Part shown: positions 28,820 to 36,639 of the stretch, piece after piece
Layout: every line of letters starts with the position of its first letter
Position numbering within the stretch: the stretch's first letter is position 1
Origin: DATMER01 sp963844885
GTDB taxonomy: Bacteria; Acidobacteriota; Thermoanaerobaculia; Multivoradales; UBA5704
Length of the DNA: 64,000 nt
Direction of reading: 5' to 3'
Assembly (NCBI GenBank): GCA_963844885.1
Contig: CAWJQA010000011.1
Coordinates: 124,001 to 188,000, forward strand
Notes under the pieces: model-generated
Database searches by the model: none
What the model was told of the DNA's origin: nothing
Seen by the model: the letters and a program-made list of their open reading frames with translations, nothing else
Translations under genes and position numbers: made by a program

Positions 28820-29625
28820 GCGGACACCTCGATGCCGAGCGCGCGGGCGAGCTCGCTCTCGATCCGTAGCGGCCCGCCGAGGAACGCGGTCAGGGCGTGG
28901 ACGGTCTCCTGGGGGTGGCCGTCGATCGCCAGTCCCGCCTGGTCGCGCAGCTCGACCTCCTTGGCGGCGAGGGCGTGGAGGGTCCGGGCGGCCGCCGCCG
29001 CCGACGCGAGACCGCCGCGGCCGTCGAAGCAGAGCAGCGACGTCAGCTCGGCCTCGATCTCGATGCCGGTGATCTCCAGGCTCACCCACTGCGAGCTGCT
29101 GAAAGCCTTTCCCTGGTGGGCCGTGTTGCGGGCGGCGCGCCGCAGGTTGCGGACTTCGTTGCCGGCGTAGATCGAGGCGGTGATCGCCCAGGTTCCGGCA
29201 TAGGCTTCGAACCATTGCAGGAAGGCGGAGCCGGGCTCTAGCGATACGGGCTTCGAGAGGTGCTCCGGACCCACCGCGAAGCCGTCGAGCTGGAGCCGGC
29301 CGTCCTCCGGGAGGACCGACTCCACCCAGGCCAGGCGGTATTCTGGAGTCTCCTCCAGGCGCACGAGCACGACGGCGCCGACGGCGCGCGGGTTCGGGAC
29401 GCGAACCTCGCCGCGCAGGAGGACGTCCCGGCCGGAGCGCTCTCCGGCGACCGCGGCGGCCTCGAACGTCATGCCGGGCGTGGGCGTGAACAGGCCGAGC
29501 GTCCCGTATCCCGTACGGAGCCCGTCGAAGAAAGCTTCGACGAGCGGCCGCACGCCGTAGCCGTTCTCGACGGCGGCGAACGACGCGAGGATCGGCAGCA
29601 CCGACAGGTCGAGATCCTGGATCAC
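28816..29625 (-). CDS. Short acyl-CoA dehydrogenase-like protein
   Basis: 269 residues from GTG 29625 (overlapping the acp stop as GTGA). The middle part (LFTPTPGMTFEAAAVAGERSGRDVLLRGEVRVPN) resembles the beta domain of acyl-CoA dehydrogenases and the C-terminal half (AYAGTWAITASIYAGNEVRNLRRAARNTAHQGKAF) their final helical bundle, but the usual ~100-residue N-terminal helical domain is missing. It could pair with the full-length homologue at 31351-32544, or act as a divergent, perhaps non-oxidative, member. Assignment is moderate. Confidence 0.55.
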   Translation of the reverse strand: MIQDLDLSVLPILASFAAVENGYGVRPLVEAFFDGLRTGYGTLGLFTPTPGMTFEAAAVAGERSGRDVLLRGEVRVPNPRAVGAVVLVRLEETPEYRLAWVESVLPEDGRLQLDGFAVGPEHLSKPVSLEPGSAFLQWFEAYAGTWAITASIYAGNEVRNLRRAARNTAHQGKAFSSSQWVSLEITGIEIEAELTSLLCFDGRGGLASAAAAARTLHALAAKEVELRDQAGLAIDGHPQETVHALTAFLGGPLRIESELARALGIEVSA

Positions 29626-29897
29626 GCCGCCGCGCCCCGCCGCTCGCCCAGATAGCGGGCGATGTTGTCGATCGTGTGGAGGAAGGTGTGGTCCGGCTCC
29701 TCGTCGAGGTCGATGGCGACCCCGAACGCCCGCTCCAAGCCTTCCAGAAGGTTCAGATAACCGAGCGAATCGAGGCCGATCGTCCTCAGATCGACGTCGT
29801 GCCGGGACAGCTCCTCCTCGCTGATCTTGCCTCCCGCGGCGAGATAGATCAGGCGCTGGACGCGCTTCTTCGTGGAGAGGAGATCGTCGTCGTTCAT
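29622..29897 (-). CDS. Acyl carrier protein
   Basis: 91 residues with the phosphopantetheine serine in TIGLDSLGYLNLLEGLER (~48). Placed directly between the adenylation enzyme and the short dehydrogenase, overlapping each by 4 bp, so it is the likely acceptor of the adenylated acid and carrier for its oxidation. Confidence 0.9.
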   Translation of the reverse strand: MNDDDLLSTKKRVQRLIYLAAGGKISEEELSRHDVDLRTIGLDSLGYLNLLEGLERAFGVAIDLDEEPDHTFLHTIDNIARYLGERRGAAA

Positions 29898-31354
29898 GCC
29901 ACAAGTTCCTTTCTCTGCAAGAGCTGCTCGCGAAGCACGGCGAGGCGCGGTTTACCGATCCCGGTGCGCGGGATCTCGCCGACGAAGCTGATACGGCCGG
30001 GCACCTTCCACGGCGCGAGCCGGGAGCGGCAGGCCTCCGCCACCGCCGCCTTCGTCAGGTCCGGGGAGGACGCCACCACGACCAGATGGACGAGCGCCTC
30101 GCGGTTGAGATCCTCGTCGGGGAAGGCGACGGCGTCCGCCACCCCGTCCAGGGCCGTGACCAGGGCGACGATCTCCGTGGGATCGATCTTGCGGCCGGCG
30201 ACGTTGATGTGGTCCTGGGTCCGGCCCACGAGGTGCAGCCGCCGCTCGGCGATCCGGCCGCGGTCTCCAGAGTGGTAGAAACCCTCGGCGTCCACCCGCT
30301 GCTCGAACAGGCCGGGATGATTCAGATAGCCGCTCGCCATCGACTCGGTGCGCACCAGCACCTCGCCGGCCTCCTCCTCGTCCCCGGCGTCGGCAGAGAT
30401 CCGGAGCTCGACTCCCGGCAGCGGCTCGCCGAGCCCGGCGTGGTGGCCCGGGTCGCGCTCGAACGTGACCGGGCCGGTCTCGGCGATGCCGTAGTAGTCG
30501 GAGATGTCGAGGCCGAACCGGTTGCGGAACTCCTCACGCACGTCCGGCCACAGCGGCGCGCCGGCCGAGATGGCGTGCTTCAGGCTCGCCATCTCCGAGG
30601 CCTCCGGGCCGCCGGGCGCCACGAAGTTGCGGTAGAGCGTCGGGAAGGCGACCAGCCGGGTGATGCCGGACTCCGCGATCCGCCGCGCCACGGGCCGGGT
30701 CAGCGGCAGCCCCTTGAGGAAATGGATCTCGCCGCCGGCCAGGAAGGTCGAGAGCAGCGACGTGTTGAAGGCGAGGCCGTTCGAGAGCGCGGCCAGGGCG
30801 AGGGTGCGGTCGTCGCCGGTCATGCCCGTGCCCAGGACCCAGTTGCGCGCCGCCGAGACCACGGCGTGGCCGCTGAACTCCAGGCACTTCGGACGGCCCG
30901 TGGTGCCCGAGGTGAAGCGGCAGACCCGGGTGTCGGGGCGCGGCCGGAAGGCTGGCTCTCCCGGCTCGAGCGGCAGAAGGGCGACGTCGTCGCCGAAGGC
31001 GGTCGCCCCGGCCTTGCCCGGCTCGACCACCAGCGCGTCGAGCCCGCAGTCGTTGCGGATGGCCTCGATCTCGCCGGTGTTGAAGTTGGCGTCGAGCAGC
31101 AGCGGCAGATGGCCGGCATAGAGCGTCGCGAAGTAGAGAATCACGTATCCGGGCCGGTTGCCGAGGCAGAACCCCACATGGCTCGCGTCCCTGGGGAGAA
31201 TCTCGCGCAGGGCCCTTGCGGCGGTGTGGATCCGGTCGCGGAGCGCGCCGTAGGTGAGCGGCTCGGAGCCGCAGACGGCCGTGCGTCCGGCCCAACGGTC
31301 GAAACTGCCGGACAGAGCGTCCTGGATGGGCCCGCGGGCCAGGGTCTCACTCAT
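29894..31354 (-). CDS. Stand-alone adenylation enzyme (acyl/aminoacyl-AMP ligase)
   Basis: 486 residues of the ANL superfamily. Core motifs: FTSGTTGRPKCLEF (~165), SDYYGIAETG (~295), HSGDRGRIAERRLHLVGRTQDHINVAGRKI (~375) and the terminal TGIGKPRLAVL with a lysine in the expected place. The GK in place of SGK and the overlap with a carrier protein gene suggest it loads an amino or aryl acid onto that protein rather than CoA. The substrate is unknown. Translationally coupled to both neighbours. Confidence 0.88.
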   Translation of the reverse strand: MSETLARGPIQDALSGSFDRWAGRTAVCGSEPLTYGALRDRIHTAARALREILPRDASHVGFCLGNRPGYVILYFATLYAGHLPLLLDANFNTGEIEAIRNDCGLDALVVEPGKAGATAFGDDVALLPLEPGEPAFRPRPDTRVCRFTSGTTGRPKCLEFSGHAVVSAARNWVLGTGMTGDDRTLALAALSNGLAFNTSLLSTFLAGGEIHFLKGLPLTRPVARRIAESGITRLVAFPTLYRNFVAPGGPEASEMASLKHAISAGAPLWPDVREEFRNRFGLDISDYYGIAETGPVTFERDPGHHAGLGEPLPGVELRISADAGDEEEAGEVLVRTESMASGYLNHPGLFEQRVDAEGFYHSGDRGRIAERRLHLVGRTQDHINVAGRKIDPTEIVALVTALDGVADAVAFPDEDLNREALVHLVVVASSPDLTKAAVAEACRSRLAPWKVPGRISFVGEIPRTGIGKPRLAVLREQLLQRKELVA

Positions 31355-32544
31355 GCCAGCGCGTCCAGCTCTTCGCGATAGGCGTACGCCTGGCCGGCGA
31401 TGGCCTTCATGGTCGTGAGACTGCCGCCGGCCATCTTGAGGCCGGCGACCTGGGCCTGCCCGAGCAGGAACTCGCTGTCCCACATGTAGCCCGCGCCGCC
31501 ATGCATCTCGGCGCAGAGGGCCGCGAAGCGCGCGGTCCGGTCGACACAGAACCACTTGAGGGCCGCGACCTCGGCCACCACGTTGCCGCCCTGCTCCAGC
31601 CGCTCGAAGCGGTCGATGACGCCGGTGTCCATCAGCGCCTGGTCGGCCGCGGCGCGGGCGAGGGCGTGGCGGTTGACCGGCCAGCTCGACAGCGGGCGGC
31701 CGTCGATGAGCCTCGTCCCGCCGAAGGCCAGCATGCCGTCCAGGAGCCGCCGGTGCAGGAAGGCGGCGTCGGCGCACATGAGGTAGCGGGCCAGGGTCAT
31801 CACCTTGTTCCAATGCATGAGCTGGCGCACGCCGCGCTTGGCCGACAGGTGCGCGGCCGGCACCCGGACCTCGTGGAAGTCGATCAGCGCCTGGTCGATC
31901 GAACGGGTGCCGAGCTTGTCGAACACCTCGAGCACCTGGACGCCCGGCCGGTCCTTCTCCACCAGCACGGTGGACATCTCGCCGTCGAGCTTGAGGGTGA
32001 CGAAGCAGAGATCGGCGTTGGCGCCGTTGACCACGTAGATCTTGCGGGCGTTGACCACCAGCTCATCGCCGTCGCGCACGGCGGTGGACTCCATCTCGCG
32101 GCCCGGCTCCGTGTCGCAGGCGCAGCCGACGAGGCGGCCGGCGATCATGCCGGGCAGAAACCGGTCTCGGACCTCGGGCTCGTGGGCGGTGGCCAGCCAG
32201 TGGCCGGTGATCTCGGTCTGGCAGTGCATCCCCAGGGAGATGCCGAGGTCGCCGAGCCGGGCCGCCGCCTCGCTCAGGATGAGGGCGCCGAGCAGGCCGA
32301 GGCCCTGGCCGCCCACCGCGCGCGGCAGCGAGACGCCGACGAAGCCCATGCGGCCGAGCTCCTCCCACTGCTCCTTTCTGAGATAGCTCGGACGGCCGCC
32401 CGACGCGCCCGACGGGGTCACCGCGCTCACCCATCCGGGCAGGCGGGAGGCCTGGAAGTACTCCAGGGCGTGCTCGCGCAGGCGACGGTGCTCCGGGGTG
32501 AGCAGCTCCGCCAGCTCGGGACGGTCGAGGACGGAAGCGCTCAT
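31351..32544 (-). CDS. Acyl-CoA dehydrogenase family flavoprotein
   Basis: 397 residues, full length for the family: N-terminal helices (LTPEHRRLREHALEYF), the FAD/substrate region GCACDTEPGREMEST, FDKLGTRSIDQALIDFHEVRVP, and the C-terminal FAALCAEMHGGAGYMWD. In carrier-protein pathways such enzymes oxidise aminoacyl-ACP, as in prolyl-carrier-protein dehydrogenases. Next to an adenylation gene and an acp, this role is likely here, but the substrate is inferred only by analogy. Confidence 0.92.
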   Translation of the reverse strand: MSASVLDRPELAELLTPEHRRLREHALEYFQASRLPGWVSAVTPSGASGGRPSYLRKEQWEELGRMGFVGVSLPRAVGGQGLGLLGALILSEAAARLGDLGISLGMHCQTEITGHWLATAHEPEVRDRFLPGMIAGRLVGCACDTEPGREMESTAVRDGDELVVNARKIYVVNGANADLCFVTLKLDGEMSTVLVEKDRPGVQVLEVFDKLGTRSIDQALIDFHEVRVPAAHLSAKRGVRQLMHWNKVMTLARYLMCADAAFLHRRLLDGMLAFGGTRLIDGRPLSSWPVNRHALARAAADQALMDTGVIDRFERLEQGGNVVAEVAALKWFCVDRTARFAALCAEMHGGAGYMWDSEFLLGQAQVAGLKMAGGSLTTMKAIAGQAYAYREELDALA

Positions 32545-34019
32545 GACTCGCCCAGGAGCGTGGTGTGGCCGTGGCTGAACGCGATGCTCAGCCGGTCGTG
32601 CTTGAAGGCGGAGTCGTCCGGGATGCCGAGCAGGGCGACGTAGACCGTCTCCTCCTCGCGATCCAGGCGGGCGAGGTTGGCGCACCGCAGGCCGTCGAAG
32701 CCGCCGATGCACGTCATGCCCACGGCGTCGAGCCGCGAGGCCGCCAGGTGAAGCCGCTGTCCGAGCTGCGCCGCGTGGAAGTGCAGCTCGGTGAACGCCG
32801 AGTACCCGATCTGGTCGATCAGGCGGAAGACCGGCGCGTGGAAGATCAACAGGGCCGCGGCGTTGCCGGCCAGCTCCTGCTGCATGCAGGCCGGCCGCGG
32901 ATCCTCCGTCTGCGGCGAGACGAGCTGCAGGCCGTGGTTTCGGGGATCGTAGGCGTAGACACCGGCGATCCCCTCGACGTTGCGGGCGATCAACCGCACC
33001 CCCAGCCGCGCGGAGACGTCCGCGAGGCAGTCCTCCGGGAGGCTGTCCGCGCGCAGCGCGCCGAGCAGCTCGCCGAGCTGCGCCAGATTCAGCGGCTCGC
33101 GGCGGAAGCCCTTGGCCGAGCGCCGGCCCAGGATCGCCGAGCGCCATTCCTTCGCGTTCGACGGCAGGGTGCGGCCCAGGGGGAGCGGCAGGATGGAGTC
33201 GTCCTCCAGCCCGTCCGGCTCCAGCAGCAGCGGGGCGCCGGCCGGCGGCGAGGGGGGCTCGAGCACCGAATCGAACGAGAGCACGCCGCGGATCGACTCC
33301 CAGTTCGCGACCTCGGCCGGCCCGGGCCGCTCGAGGCTGACGGGCTGGGCGCCCGTGTCGGTCTCCTGGCCGGTGGTGAGCCCGGGCGTCGGGCTCAAGA
33401 ACGACACGACGGCGAGGGGCTCCCGGCAGAGGCCGCCGAGCTGCAGGCGGTCGGCCAGGAACGCGCGCGAGAACCGCAGGTGGAGCATGGGGCTCAGGCC
33501 CAGCGCGTTGGTGTAGACCGCCAGGTTGGTGGCCAGGTGGCCCAGGTCGAGATGGCAATAGCCATAGCCGCGGAGCTGGTACTTCCTCATGCTCAGCCAC
33601 GGCCGGGCGACGAGGACGAGCAGGGCATCCAGGTGGTGCCCGGGCGTGGTGAGGAGGCCGGCGTCCGCCAGATCCTCGCGGCTCAGGGGCGGCAGGCCGC
33701 AGGGGACGAGGCGGCCCTGCTCGATATCCCAGAGAGAGGTGCCTTCATCCACCACGCACGCGATCACCTCGAACGGGTAGAGCGCTCCGGCCGAGGGCAC
33801 CGTCCGCCAGCGGACCCGCTCCCACGCGCCGCCCACGTAGCGGCACTGGGTCTCGACCCCGTATCCGACCTTCAGGAGGTCTTCGAGGGCGGCGCGCCAG
33901 GTTACCGAGCCCGAGGCCGCCCGGACGGAGGCGCCCTTCGCCAGGCTGGCGTCGAGGCGCGCCTCGTTCCAGAAGCTGATCAATTGCGTTGCGGGGGACG
34001 TAGTCCGTGCCAGTTGCAT
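32541..34019 (-). CDS. SagB-type tandem nitroreductase oxidoreductase
   Basis: 492 residues with two nitroreductase-fold halves. The N half has TVPSAGALYPFEV, the SagB signature, and HLDLGHLATNLAVYTNALGL; the C half has AILGRRSAKGFRREPLNLAQLGELLGAL and HFHAAQLGQRLHLAASRLDAVGMT. SagB/ThcOx proteins are FMN oxidases that turn azolines into azoles, and related forms act on carrier-bound rings. No cyclodehydratase is present, so ring oxidation of an ACP-linked intermediate is more likely. Start ATG 34019 has GGAAG upstream; the frame stays open further but as an antisense shadow. Confidence 0.85.
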   Translation of the reverse strand: MQLARTTSPATQLISFWNEARLDASLAKGASVRAASGSVTWRAALEDLLKVGYGVETQCRYVGGAWERVRWRTVPSAGALYPFEVIACVVDEGTSLWDIEQGRLVPCGLPPLSREDLADAGLLTTPGHHLDALLVLVARPWLSMRKYQLRGYGYCHLDLGHLATNLAVYTNALGLSPMLHLRFSRAFLADRLQLGGLCREPLAVVSFLSPTPGLTTGQETDTGAQPVSLERPGPAEVANWESIRGVLSFDSVLEPPSPPAGAPLLLEPDGLEDDSILPLPLGRTLPSNAKEWRSAILGRRSAKGFRREPLNLAQLGELLGALRADSLPEDCLADVSARLGVRLIARNVEGIAGVYAYDPRNHGLQLVSPQTEDPRPACMQQELAGNAAALLIFHAPVFRLIDQIGYSAFTELHFHAAQLGQRLHLAASRLDAVGMTCIGGFDGLRCANLARLDREEETVYVALLGIPDDSAFKHDRLSIAFSHGHTTLLGES

Positions 34020-34030
34020 CGTCGTCTTCC

Positions 34031-35182
34031 TTAAAACTGGAAAAAGTGGTCGTGCAGGCCGCTCAGGGCCTTGGGCAGGTCGTCGGGATGCACGGTGCAG
34101 CTCAAGCCGGAGCGCCCGGACGGCCGGGCCGCCTGGTCGCAGCGGACGCCCGCCTCGGACAGGCAGGCGAGGATTCGCGCGCGGATCTCCGCGTCGCCGG
34201 CGACCCCTTCGCCGACCGCGCCGATCAGGGCGGGATGGCCGTTGTTGCGCCGCGACGCCAGGGCCACCACCCGGGTGGAGTCGCGCCGCAGTCGTTCCAC
34301 CAGCAGCGTGCCGGTGCCGGAGCCGGCCTCGGGGATCGAGGAGATGACGATCCGCGTGGGCCGGCCGTGCAGCGGCTCGAGGCAGCCGTAGTTGACCACC
34401 TTCGAGCCGTAGGCTCCCATCTGGGCCACCTCCTCGAAGGAGATCCGGTCGATGAGCCGCGCGCCGCGGACCTCCCGCGGATCGGCGGACATGAACCCCG
34501 GCACGTCCTTCCACAGCTCCAGGCGTTCGGCGTCGAGCCCCGCGGCGACGGCACACGCGGTGTTGTCGCTGCCTCCGCGGCCGAAGAGCACCACGTCGCG
34601 GCGGTTGTCCAGGCCGTAGAAGCCGGTCAGGACCAGGATCCGTTCCCGGAGGCCGCGCCGCATCCGTTCCAGGCCCTCGGCGCTCGCCGGGATGTCGCAC
34701 GAGCCGGAGCGCGGCGGGCCCTCCGCGCGCAGGCCGGCCTCTTCCGAGGCGACCGCCTGCGCGTCCTGGCCGGCCGCCTGGACGGCGTCCGCGAGGAGGA
34801 CGACGCTCAGCCGCTCGCCGAAGGACAGCAGCCGGGCGTAGACGGCGTCCGGGACCGTCTCGCCGGCGGGAAGGGAGCCGGCCAGAGCCTCCATCTCGGC
34901 GAGGATCTCGTGGACTTTGTCCAGGGTGGGGCCGCTCGCCAGCGCGAGATGGCGCCGGCGGATCTGGTCGAGGATCGGGCCGAGCTCCTCCGGACGGCCG
35001 CTCGCCAGCGCCGCGAGGTCCAGAAGGTCGGTCACGCCCTGGAGAGCCGAAGCGACGACCAGGAGCAGCCTGCCGTCACGCCGCCGCTCCGCGAGCGCCG
35101 AGGCGGCCCGGCGCAGGTCTTCCGGACCGCCCAGAAGGCTTCCTCCGACCTTGACGACGGTGAGGCGGGATACCCGGTCCAT
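34031..35182 (-). CDS. Aspartokinase
   Basis: 383 residues. The kinase domain opens with LTVVKVGGSLL and contains GFYGLDNRRDVVLFGRGGSDNTACAVAAGL, the aspartate/ATP-binding region. The C-terminal part (ALIGAVGEGVAGDAEIRARILACLSEAGVRC) looks like a reduced ACT region. It makes beta-aspartyl phosphate, the first step toward threonine, methionine and lysine. As first gene of the operon it may supply an Asp-derived precursor or be a feedback-resistant copy that protects against the product. GGAGGA precedes ATG 35182. Confidence 0.88.
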   Translation of the reverse strand: MDRVSRLTVVKVGGSLLGGPEDLRRAASALAERRRDGRLLLVVASALQGVTDLLDLAALASGRPEELGPILDQIRRRHLALASGPTLDKVHEILAEMEALAGSLPAGETVPDAVYARLLSFGERLSVVLLADAVQAAGQDAQAVASEEAGLRAEGPPRSGSCDIPASAEGLERMRRGLRERILVLTGFYGLDNRRDVVLFGRGGSDNTACAVAAGLDAERLELWKDVPGFMSADPREVRGARLIDRISFEEVAQMGAYGSKVVNYGCLEPLHGRPTRIVISSIPEAGSGTGTLLVERLRRDSTRVVALASRRNNGHPALIGAVGEGVAGDAEIRARILACLSEAGVRCDQAARPSGRSGLSCTVHPDDLPKALSGLHDHFFQF

Positions 35183-35437
35183 CTGTGTAAATCCTCCAGC
35201 GCTCTTCTACGTACCGACAGCTAAAATAGTTTTCACGTGGTCGTTACCAGCCTGTAACACCGCGGTCTAAAGGCTGTAGGTGCCGGGAGCGCCGAAAAGC
35301 GAGCCGCGGGAAAAAAGGGCGCCGCCGCTCGGATCCCCTCCCGGTCCGGTGCAAACTCATGCCGCGTGGCTTCAGGCATCCCCGATGCCTGAAGCCACCC
35401 TCTTACCGTCTTATGCGCAGTTCAGGGAGGAAAACCG
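35183..35437. promoter_or_regulatory. Promoter region of the aspartokinase operon
   Basis: About 255 bp without a gene. The stretch 35215-35260 is AT-rich (CTAAAATAGTTTTCACGTGG) compared with its surroundings and is the likely promoter of the minus-strand ten-gene operon, although I cannot fix -35/-10 boxes. The rest carries a hairpin listed separately. Confidence 0.4.
35366..35398 (-). terminator. 14-bp hairpin downstream of the S1/P1-like gene
   Basis: GTGGCTTCAGGCAT and ATGCCTGAAGCCAC form a perfect 14-bp stem around a 5-nt loop, 40 bp after the stop of the gene at 35438. No T-run is present. It is placed to end that transcript before the aspartokinase promoter. Confidence 0.5.
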
Positions 35438-36532
35438 TCAACTGCGTGAAGGCTTCGAGTCCGGCGGGGCGGGCTGCCGGGCCTTCACCGCGTCCTCCCA
35501 TGCCTGGCGGATCAGGTTGCGCACGGCAAGAGCCGAGAGCGCCATGCGCTCGCCCTGGAGCTGCGCCACCGAAAGCCTGCGGCCCCCGACGTCCTCCGCA
35601 TGGGCGAACCAGGCCGGGCGGTCGAAATCCGGACCCTTCAAGGCAGCCGCCGCGGCGCGGCAGAGGACGGGGAGGAGGTCATAGCCGGCGAGCAGCGCCT
35701 CCTGCGTCGAGACGTAGGGGTCGAGGCGGGCCGCGGGCCGGGCGCCGCCCGCGCTCAGCGTGTCCTTGTACTGCTTCCAGAAGCCCGCGACCTGCGGTTG
35801 GACCGCCGGGTCGCTGAAGATCCTGTCCTTGAGCTCGAAGTGGAGATTGTGCCGGGCGTCCCGCTCCCGGCTCTGGTTGGCCGGGCACAGCAGGCCGTCG
35901 AAGTTGAGCGTCGCGTGGAAGGGCTGGAAGGCGTCGCTCGCATAGTGGGAAAGGAATCCCATCCAGAGGAAGGCCTGCTCGTTGGATTCGCCGGCGGCCA
36001 GGCTCCGGACCAGGCTGCCGTACGACTGCTCGACGCGGAAGGTGAGCAGGCCGGCGGCGGCATAGCGCTCGTCGCGCCAATCCCGTGGCAGGTCGGCCAG
36101 GCCCGGCTTGTTCGAGCCGTCGGGTTCGTACCTGCGGCGCTCCGGGTCGGGATGGAACCGCTCCAGGCTGAGGTAGTGCATCCGGTCTTCGGTGCTGTTG
36201 AAGATCGGCACCGGAGAGTGCCTGGACCCGAGGGCGTCGGGCCGGAAGGAGAAGAGCTCCAGCCCGGGTTCGAGAGGTTCGTTCATCGCGCTGTACGGTT
36301 CTGTGAGCACGAACGCGTCGAGCGAGTCGAGCCGGGCAGGGTCGCCGATCCCCTCCAGGAGAAGGCTGCGCAGGGCGGCCGGCGTAGCGGCGTCATCGAC
36401 CAGCAGCTTCACCGCCGAGCGGATGATCAGGACGTGTCCCTTGCGCGACCAGGCCCCGGCGGGAGCAGGCAGGGCCAGGGTTGCGGAGAGGGCCAGGGCC
36501 AACCCCGCCGCGAGCGCTTTCGCCGCCGGCAT
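35438..36532 (-). CDS. Secreted S1/P1 nuclease or phospholipase C-like zinc hydrolase (copy 1)
   Basis: 364 residues with a signal peptide ending ALPAPAGA, so that the mature protein starts WSRKGH: the N-terminal tryptophan and nearby histidine are zinc ligands in the S1/P1 nuclease-phospholipase C fold. Further ligands fit LSHYASDAFQPFHATLNFDG and HNLHFELKD. Substrate (nucleic acid or phospholipid) cannot be told. It is ~65% similar by eye to the protein at 40331-41497; the two copies bracket a four-gene plus-strand operon. Confidence 0.75.
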   Translation of the reverse strand: MPAAKALAAGLALALSATLALPAPAGAWSRKGHVLIIRSAVKLLVDDAATPAALRSLLLEGIGDPARLDSLDAFVLTEPYSAMNEPLEPGLELFSFRPDALGSRHSPVPIFNSTEDRMHYLSLERFHPDPERRRYEPDGSNKPGLADLPRDWRDERYAAAGLLTFRVEQSYGSLVRSLAAGESNEQAFLWMGFLSHYASDAFQPFHATLNFDGLLCPANQSRERDARHNLHFELKDRIFSDPAVQPQVAGFWKQYKDTLSAGGARPAARLDPYVSTQEALLAGYDLLPVLCRAAAAALKGPDFDRPAWFAHAEDVGGRRLSVAQLQGERMALSALAVRNLIRQAWEDAVKARQPAPPDSKPSRS

Positions 36533-36639
36533 GAAGGAAATCCTAACCCATTCCTCCCATCTCGGGCCTCCAACTCCGGGGAGCCTGTGCAGGCAATCGC
36601 GCTTTTGTTATATTGCGCCCTGCTTGCACAGGAGGATCG

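Noticed and set aside
32541..34700. 719-codon reading that extends the SagB-type gene upstream
   Set aside because: The part beyond 34019 is antisense to nothing useful and overlaps aspartokinase in another frame; ATG 34019 has its own ribosome-binding site and fits the family length.
19260..35182. NRPS or PKS cluster
   Set aside because: No condensation, ketosynthase or acyltransferase domain; carrier proteins and ligases are all stand-alone.
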